Source of the DNA: Deltaproteobacteria bacterium
Lineage (GTDB): Bacteria; Desulfobacterota; Desulfobacteria; Desulfobacterales; JAFDCJ01
NCBI GenBank assembly: GCA_019310665.1
Contig: JAFDDW010000003.1
Location: 1 to 19,088, forward strand
DNA: 19,088 bases
Direction of reading: 5' to 3'
Below, piece after piece: positions 14,801 to 19,088 of the stretch; the first letter of the stretch is position 1; every line of letters begins with the position of its first letter. A model generated the notes under the pieces. The model saw only the letters and a program-made list of their open reading frames with translations. It made no database searches and was not told the origin of the DNA. A program made the position numbers and the translations under genes.

Positions 14801-17188
14801 TTACTTCTTTTTACGACGCTTCACGGTAGATCGCGGTTTTTTGTTTTCCAGAGCAATTTTTAATACATCCAGCATTTTATTGACGAAATGAAACCGAATG
14901 TCTTTCTGGACATTTTTGGGGATATCTTCGATATCCTTCCGATTCCATTCCGGCAATATGATGGTTTTAATCCCGGCCCGGTGGGCGGCGAGCACTTTTT
15001 CTTTGACACCGCCGACCGGCAACACCTGCCCTCTTAGGGTGATCTCACCGGTCATGGCCAGATCTTTGTGGATGCGGGTATCGGTCAACAGGGAAGTTAG
15101 CGCAGACAGCATGGTCACCCCGGCAGAGGGGCCGTCTTTGGGGATGGCACCGGCGGGGACATGAATATGGATATCAAGTTTCGAAAAAAAATCCTCATCA
15201 ATTCCAAGGGCTTCAGAATTTGAACGCGCAAAACTCAAGGCGGCTGTGGCAGATTCTTTCATGACATCACCCAGCTGTCCGGTCAAAGTCAGGCCTTTAC
15301 TGCCCTTCATGGCGGTCGCTTCGATAAACAGCAGTTCTCCTCCGGTGGGCGTCCAGGCCAAACCGGTGGCCACACCCGGGGTTGTTATCCGGGCTTTGGT
15401 TTCGGAGGTCAAACGAACGGGTCCCAGGTATTCGTGAAGGTCATCGACTTTGATGCTGACGGATTTTACCTTGCCCTGGGCTATCTTGGTGGCCACCCCC
15501 CGGCATATATTCGCTATTTCACGCTCCAGGTTTCGCAGCCCGGCTTCCCGTGTGTAGCCCATCGCAATTTGCTTTACCGCTCCGTTGGTAAATTTAATCT
15601 GTTTGGCCTTGATGCCGTGCTCTTCCCGCTGACGGGGTATGAGATAGCGGTTGGCTATTTTAACCTTTTCATCCAGCGTATATCCGTGGAGCATCAGCAC
15701 TTCCATGCGATCACGCAAAGCCGGCGGAATGGGGTCCAGGATATTGGCCGTTGTTATGAACATCACCTTGGAAAGATCAAAGGGCACGTCCAGGTAGTGA
15801 TCGGAGAAAGAAAAATTTTGCTCCGGATCCAGTACCTCCAGTAAAGCGGAAGAAGGATCTCCGCGAAAATCACTTCCAACCTTGTCGATTTCATCCAGCA
15901 TAAATATCGGATTGTTGGTTTCAGCCCGTCGCAATCCCTGGATGATTCGACCCGGCAGCGCACCCACATAAGTTCGCCGATGACCCCTGATCTCAGCCTC
16001 ATCTCGCACACCGCCCAGCGATATACGATAGAACTTGCGTCCCAGTGCCCGGGCGATGGATTGTCCCAGTGATGTCTTGCCGGTTCCGGGAGGTCCGGCA
16101 AAACACAAAATGGGTCCCTTGGATTCCGGCTTCAGTTTGCGAACCGCCAGATATTCGATGATACGCCGTTTAGGCTTTTCCAGGCCGAAATGGTCTTCAT
16201 CCAATATTTTTCTGGCTTTTTTGATGTCCAGATTATCCGGACTGCTGTCATGCCAGGGCAGCGATGTAATCCAGTCCAGGTAGGTTGATGCCACCGTATA
16301 TTCGGCCGAAGACGGATGCATGCGCGCTAAACGATCCAGTTCGCGTTCGGCTTCTTTGCGGGCTTCTTCGGGAAGATTCTTTTCCTCAATTTTGGCCCGG
16401 TATTCATCAATCTCAACGGAAGCTTCATCTTTTTCACCCAGTTCTTCCTTAATAGCCTTCAATTGCTGACGCAGATAATACTCGCGTTGACTTTTGTCCA
16501 TATCACCCTTGACCTGGCTTTGAATTTTGTGTCCCAGCTCCAGGATGTCGAGCTGGTGGTTTAACAGGCGGGTGACTTGTTTCAGTCGCGGTTTAACATC
16601 CTGTATTTCAAGGATTTGTTGTTTTTCTTGGGGAGTGGAATTAATGGTAGAGGCAATCATGTCCGCCAGCGTACCGGCCTCCTGGATGGTTCTCGCCATC
16701 TGAGCGATCTCGGGCGGCAGCCCCGGAGACAATTCGACGATTCTTTCAAACTGCCCGACGATATTCGACATCAATGCTTCGGTTTCTTTGTCTCTTTTCT
16801 CGACATCTTTGAGCACTTCGATGCGTGCGACGAGATAGGGCTTGCCGTCTTCAAACTTTCTTATTTTGAACCGGCTCAGTCCCTGGACCAAAAGTTGGGT
16901 TCGATCATCCTGGGTCTTTGCCATTTTGAGAATCAAGGCACTGGTGCCCACCTGGGCCAAGTCCTGCCGGTCGGGTGTCGTTTTATCCTCGGGCTTTTTC
17001 GATACCATCAGGCCGATGATACGATCTTTGGCCATGGCTTCATCGACCAACTGGACGGATTCGCCCTGCAAAACCACCAAAGGTAAGACCATTTTGGGAA
17101 AAAGCGCTGCGTCATACAGCGGCAGAATCGGAAGAACCTCCGGCAATTTTTCTGCATCAAATTCCATCGGTGACCGTTCATCAGCCAT
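14801..17188 (-). CDS. lon: ATP-dependent protease Lon
   Basis: 795 residues from ATG at 17188, five bases after GGAGG. An upstream in-frame TTG at 17200 overlaps that ribosome site and is not the start. Residues about 20-205 are the LON substrate-binding domain (LPILPLYDAALFPKMVLPLV). A coiled-coil linker (GDMDKSQREYYLRQQLKAIK) leads to the AAA+ module with Walker A GPPGTGKT (365-372), Walker B FMLDEID, and sensor residues in the TTANILD and RDRME regions. The C-terminal protease domain has the Ser-Lys dyad: S688 in DGPSAG and K731 in GGVKEK, 43 residues apart as in E. coli Lon. A lysine/arginine-rich tail ends the protein. It is a complete LonA, which degrades misfolded and regulatory proteins in the cytosol. 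It is downstream of an hsp20 on the same strand (123-base gap with its own -10-like site), forming a stress-protein cluster. Confidence 0.98.
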   Translation of the reverse strand: MADERSPMEFDAEKLPEVLPILPLYDAALFPKMVLPLVVLQGESVQLVDEAMAKDRIIGLMVSKKPEDKTTPDRQDLAQVGTSALILKMAKTQDDRTQLLVQGLSRFKIRKFEDGKPYLVARIEVLKDVEKRDKETEALMSNIVGQFERIVELSPGLPPEIAQMARTIQEAGTLADMIASTINSTPQEKQQILEIQDVKPRLKQVTRLLNHQLDILELGHKIQSQVKGDMDKSQREYYLRQQLKAIKEELGEKDEASVEIDEYRAKIEEKNLPEEARKEAERELDRLARMHPSSAEYTVASTYLDWITSLPWHDSSPDNLDIKKARKILDEDHFGLEKPKRRIIEYLAVRKLKPESKGPILCFAGPPGTGKTSLGQSIARALGRKFYRISLGGVRDEAEIRGHRRTYVGALPGRIIQGLRRAETNNPIFMLDEIDKVGSDFRGDPSSALLEVLDPEQNFSFSDHYLDVPFDLSKVMFITTANILDPIPPALRDRMEVLMLHGYTLDEKVKIANRYLIPRQREEHGIKAKQIKFTNGAVKQIAMGYTREAGLRNLEREIANICRGVATKIAQGKVKSVSIKVDDLHEYLGPVRLTSETKARITTPGVATGLAWTPTGGELLFIEATAMKGSKGLTLTGQLGDVMKESATAALSFARSNSEALGIDEDFFSKLDIHIHVPAGAIPKDGPSAGVTMLSALTSLLTDTRIHKDLAMTGEITLRGQVLPVGGVKEKVLAAHRAGIKTIILPEWNRKDIEDIPKNVQKDIRFHFVNKMLDVLKIALENKKPRSTVKRRKKK

Positions 17189-17216
17189 ATTTTCCTCCAA
17201 TTTACTGACTTTGAAA

Positions 17217-17222
17217 ATTATA
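17217..17222 (-). promoter_or_regulatory. TATAAT box upstream of lon
   Basis: On the minus strand a perfect TATAAT ends 28 bases before the lon start, following a T-rich stretch. No good -35 hexamer is spaced correctly, and no sigma32-type CCCCATNT box is evident at the right place. It suggests lon can be transcribed separately from hsp20. Confidence 0.35.
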
Positions 17223-17259
17223 TAAAAATTCTTGAAAAATGTCTGGGGTTAAGTCTGTA

Positions 17260-17315
17260 TTCCCAATTCCGAAATCCAAAATCCACATTCCGATTTCCGC
17301 ATTCATATTCCCTAT
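17260..17315. repeat. heptamer array TTCCGAA, eight units
   Basis: Units TTCCCAA, TTCCGAA, ATCCAAA, ATCCACA, TTCCGAT, TTCCGCA, TTCATAT, TCCCTAT in perfect 7-base register, running into the stop codon of the hsp20 gene at 17312. The word is the same type as at 5702-5737 (TTCCGCA, TTCCCAA), 11.5 kb away. Confidence 0.72.
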
Positions 17316-17758
17316 CCATCCTGAATCGGTATTTTGTGGGTTTGCTCAGGTGGCTGTTTGGCCAATCGTATCTCCAGCAAACCGTTTTGATAGGCGGCCG
17401 ATACTATTTCCGGATCAATGGGTGCCGGCAAAAAGAGAATCCGTTCAAAGCGGCCGTACTGTATTTCAGCAAGTCGATAGGTGGCATTGCCGGAGCAATG
17501 CCTGGCGAAACGGTTTCCCTTTATCCTGACGGCTTTGCTGCTGATTTCAACCTCCAGGTCATCTTTGTCGACGCCCGGAACCTCGGCCACAATAATGACC
17601 TCTTCCGATGTCTCATTCATATCCATGGGAGGTCTCCATGTCCGTTCAGCAAGTGTAAAGCCCGGGCTCACCGATCGGAACATATCTTCGATTGTCTTTT
17701 CAAATTTGGAACCAATATGACCGAAATCATCTAATAGTCGTATTTTTATATACTCCAT
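17312..17758 (-). CDS. small heat-shock protein, Hsp20/alpha-crystallin family
   Basis: 148 residues; AGGAG about 7 bases before the ATG at 17758. The N-terminal 45 residues are variable (FEKTIEDMFRSVSPGFTLAE). The alpha-crystallin domain spans about 45-135, starting WRPPMDMNETSEEVIIVAEV and continuing through the PGVDKDDLEVEI, YGRFERILFLPAPID and NGLLEIRLAK segments, the last being the usual conserved A-x-x-x-N-G-L-L pattern. The C-terminus carries the I-x-I motif as IPI, used in oligomer assembly. It acts as an ATP-independent holdase for unfolding proteins in the cytosol. It lies immediately upstream of lon on the same strand and about 660 bases from a divergent second hsp20. The two Hsp20 proteins are clearly different in sequence, so this is not a recent duplication. 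Confidence 0.95.
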   Translation of the reverse strand: MEYIKIRLLDDFGHIGSKFEKTIEDMFRSVSPGFTLAERTWRPPMDMNETSEEVIIVAEVPGVDKDDLEVEISSKAVRIKGNRFARHCSGNATYRLAEIQYGRFERILFLPAPIDPEIVSAAYQNGLLEIRLAKQPPEQTHKIPIQDG

Positions 17759-17900
17759 TTCCGGCTCCTAATGTTTGATTTGGGGGCTTCGCCCCAATTG
17801 GCCTACGCCCCGGAGGGAATGTTGGAATGCCTTCTTCTCCCCCATCGCTGATCGAAACGAAAATAACACCTAAACATATGTTTGTAAAGGTATAGCAGAA

Positions 17901-17935
17901 GACAGAGGACAGATGACGGAGGACAGATGACAGAG
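17901..17935. repeat. heptamer array GACAGAK, five units
   Basis: Units GACAGAG, GACAGAT, GACGGAG, GACAGAT, GACAGAG without a slip, followed by CGACATTC. It is the first of four repeat blocks in the hsp20-hsp20 spacer. Confidence 0.75.
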
Positions 17936-17965
17936 CGACATTCGGAAACACGCTTTTCGCAGCGC

Positions 17966-18000
17966 GCAACCCGCAACCCGCACCCCGTAACCTGCAACCC
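17966..18000. repeat. heptamer array GCAACCC, five units
   Basis: Units GCAACCC, GCAACCC, GCACCCC, GTAACCT, GCAACCC. The same word returns in the same direction at 18133-18174. Confidence 0.75.
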
Positions 18001-18012
18001 GCGGCCAAGATT

Positions 18013-18122
18013 AGTTGAACAGTTGATTAGGTTAAATAGTTGATTAGGTTAAAGGATTTCAGCCTATTTGACTAACCGACCCCCTGTAACCAACTCAATC
18101 AACTTAAACAACTCAATCAACT
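18013..18122. repeat. inverted arms of an AGTTGATTA word
   Basis: The left arm 18013-18053 carries AGTTGATTAGGTTAAAT in tandem (17-base step, internally 8-9). The right arm 18091-18122 reads AGTTGATTG, AGTTGTTTA, AGTTGATTG, AGTTG on the minus strand. The pair could fold into a stem with a loop of about 37 bases and is itself bracketed by the two GCAACCC arrays. Confidence 0.7.
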
Positions 18123-18132
18123 ATATATACCC

Positions 18133-18174
18133 GCAACTCGCAACTCGCAACCCGCAACTCGTAACCCGTAACTC
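18133..18174. repeat. heptamer array GCAACYC, six units
   Basis: Units GCAACTC, GCAACTC, GCAACCC, GCAACTC, GTAACCC, GTAACTC in perfect register, ending ten bases before the -35 box of the divergent hsp20. Confidence 0.78.
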
Positions 18175-18184
18175 GAAAACTTGC

Positions 18185-18212
18185 TTGACACCGTTGCACC
18201 GGTGCTTAAATT
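18185..18212 (+). promoter_or_regulatory. promoter with palindromic operator for the second hsp20
   Basis: TTGACA (18185-18190, perfect -35), 16 bases, TAAATT (18207-18212). The perfect 10-base palindrome GCACCGGTGC (18196-18205) fills the space between the two boxes, the classic place for a repressor site. There is no CIRCE inverted repeat and no clear sigma32 box, so any heat control would be by another route. Confidence 0.55.
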
Positions 18213-18229
18213 TGAAAAAAGCAGGACCT

Positions 18230-18404
18230 TAATTACTCCGCCCTGAAAAATAACGATATCAGGAGTAGGTAAAATATTATTATCCTTTCAAATCTTATTA
18301 GGCTATTTTGGCGCTGATCTGGACCTATGGTTAAAAAACAAACTTCAGTTTTCGAAGAACTATTTATCACCCTGAATATGCTATTTTTCAGGGCGGAGTA
18401 ATTA
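18230..18404. mobile_element. 175-bp element with perfect 23-bp terminal inverted repeats (MITE-like)
   Basis: The outer 23 bases at 18230-18252 recur exactly in reverse complement at 18382-18404 (ends TAATTACTCCGCCC..., inner end CTGAAAAATA). The 129-base interior is AT-rich and encodes no transposase. Both ends carry TA, consistent with a TA target duplication as in IS630/Tc1-mariner-type miniature elements. The element lies exactly between the promoter at 18185-18212 and the AGGAGG (18404-18409) of the hsp20 gene. Alternatively it is a native long leader hairpin. The mobile reading is inference. Confidence 0.6.
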
Positions 18405-18416
18405 GGAGGCTTGATC

Positions 18417-18866
18417 ATGGCACTCGTTAAATGGGATCCGTTCAGGGATGTTGCAGAGCTTCAGAATCGAATCAACCACATGTTCGAGGATTCTTTCGGC
18501 CGCTCAAAAGATCGGGAAAATGAAATGAATATGTGTGCCTGGCGACCTGCGGTGGATATTTACGAAACGGAAACCGGAATTACACTAGCTGTCGAGCTGC
18601 CCGGGATCAGCAAAGAAAATGTCTCCGTTGAAGTCAAAGAGAATATTCTGACACTCAAAGGAGAACGACTGGCCAATCCCGATATTAAAGAGGATAATTA
18701 CTACCGCCAGGAACGCTGCTACGGTACCTTTCAGCGCTCGTTTACGCTTCATCATAACATTCAGCCCAATCTAATTAAAGCCAAGTTTAAAGACGGAGTG
18801 CTGGAAATAGAAATTCCCCGACCGGAAGATGAGCAACCCAAGCCGATCAGCGTAAACGTCGAATAA
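18417..18866 (+). CDS. small heat-shock protein, Hsp20/alpha-crystallin family (second copy)
   Basis: 149 residues from ATG at 18417, seven bases after AGGAGG (18404-18409); an upstream in-frame TTG at 18411 is too close to it. It opens MALVKWDPFRDVAELQNRIN, the class-typical N-terminus of bacterial Hsp20. The alpha-crystallin domain spans about 43-138, starting WRPAVDIYETETGITLAVEL and continuing through the PGISKENVSVEV, YGTFQRSFTLHHNI and KFKDGVLEIEIPRP segments. The tail has ISVNV, a form of the C-terminal I-x-I/V motif. It is a cytosolic ATP-independent chaperone holdase. It is transcribed away from the other hsp20 and lon. Its 5' leader, if read from the promoter at 18185, is nearly 200 bases and holds the 23-bp inverted-repeat element, which would bring a strong stem next to the ribosome site. 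Confidence 0.96.
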   Translation: MALVKWDPFRDVAELQNRINHMFEDSFGRSKDRENEMNMCAWRPAVDIYETETGITLAVELPGISKENVSVEVKENILTLKGERLANPDIKEDNYYRQERCYGTFQRSFTLHHNIQPNLIKAKFKDGVLEIEIPRPEDEQPKPISVNVE

Positions 18867-18881
18867 CATCCATCAAGCCCC

Positions 18882-18902
18882 GGGCCTGGTGACACCAGGT
18901 CC
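18882..18902 (+). terminator. hairpin after the second hsp20
   Basis: GGGCCTGG, loop TGACA, CCAGGTCC (8 pairs with one G-U) begins 16 bases after the stop. Only a pyrimidine-rich tract follows, not a U-run. A second small stem, AGGCC/GGCCT, lies at 18916-18931. Confidence 0.45.
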
Positions 18903-19088
18903 TCGTTCCCTTCTCAGGCCCTTAGTGGCCTTTATCGGACAACATGTTGTAAGATACGGCTTGAGGTTTCAGGTGTTCCGCCGAAGTTATTCCGGTGAAA
19001 GTCAAGTAAAAAATTGTAGGTATTTCATACCTCAAATTTTAAAATAGCTGTTCTTTGAAAATTCGGTAAAACCTTGACAGATTATGTT
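18903..19088. other. intergenic end of window
   Basis: No gene. AGGTAT-TTC-ATACCT (19018-19032) is flanked by A- and T-rich runs and could terminate transcription. A TTGACA at 19074-19079 could be the -35 of a promoter whose -10 lies beyond the window. Confidence 0.4.

Noticed and set aside
17897..18175. Possible CRISPR array
   Set aside because: The units are 7-9 bases and directly abutting, with no constant repeat of 23-40 bases separated by unique spacers and no cas genes.
18185..18416. CIRCE element or sigma32 promoter upstream of hsp20
   Set aside because: No TTAGCACTC-N9-GAGTGCTAA inverted repeat and no CCCCATNT box at the right spacing; the visible promoter is sigma70-like.
19040..19088. 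Possible CRISPR or rRNA leader (GTTCTTTGAAAATT, then TTGACA) at the window edge
   Set aside because: Only a few dozen bases remain and no repeat or rRNA sequence is reached, so nothing beyond a possible -35 box can be claimed.

Overview
The window looks like a chromosomal segment of a Gram-negative bacterium, most likely an uncultured member of the Desulfobacterota (Desulfobacterales-like). The reasons are the style of the two PAS proteins, which open with a short coiled coil of the type 'K-P-x-Y-x-E-L-x-x-R-V-x-x-L', the outer-membrane genes (an RlpA lipoprotein and a GmhB heptose phosphatase), and the moderate GC content with long AT-rich, repeat-laden spacers. This assignment is inferred from protein style, not from a search. 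Apart from one hsp20 spacer element, no mobile-element genes, tRNAs, rRNAs or CRISPR arrays were found.

Layout. 1-655 (-): 5' part of a PAS sensor that runs off the window. 945-2372 (+): a double-anchored coiled-coil membrane protein of unknown function. 2900-4790 (+): a likely two-gene unit of an exported protein of unknown function and a Tat-exported aldo/keto reductase with a C-terminal iron-sulfur cysteine cluster. 5041-5253 (+): remnant of an amidase. 5946-6335 (+): PilZ c-di-GMP receptor, convergent with a CNNM/CorC transporter-like protein (6478-7731, -) across a bidirectional terminator. 7950-8612 (-): SH3/coiled-coil membrane protein, divergent from a DUF1178 protein (8805-9230, +). 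9728-10483 (-): PAS plus phosphoacceptor protein lacking an ATPase domain. 10733-13511 (-): gmhB followed by a recD2-type helicase. 13683-14492 (-): rlpA. 14801-17758 (-): hsp20 then lon. 18417-18866 (+): a second, divergent hsp20. The last 6 kb is therefore a proteostasis locus (two small heat-shock proteins plus Lon).

The most unusual content lies between genes. At least eleven stretches are degenerate tandem series with a strict 7-base period, each with its own word (CCNNNTT-like, GAACATC, GACGAAT, CAANNNN, TTCCGAA, GACAGAK, GCAACYC). Two further loci use about 9-base units. At five loci two arrays face each other as inverted arms, and at two of these a REP-like palindrome sits between the arms. 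At two loci the inner edge of the left arm carries the same boundary motif, GATGTCGCT-N2-GCTCCG. Separately, a 175-bp element with perfect 23-bp terminal inverted repeats sits exactly between a good promoter and the Shine-Dalgarno sequence of the second hsp20. These two observations are the best candidates for something undescribed. The protein-coding genes are mostly ordinary housekeeping or accessory functions.
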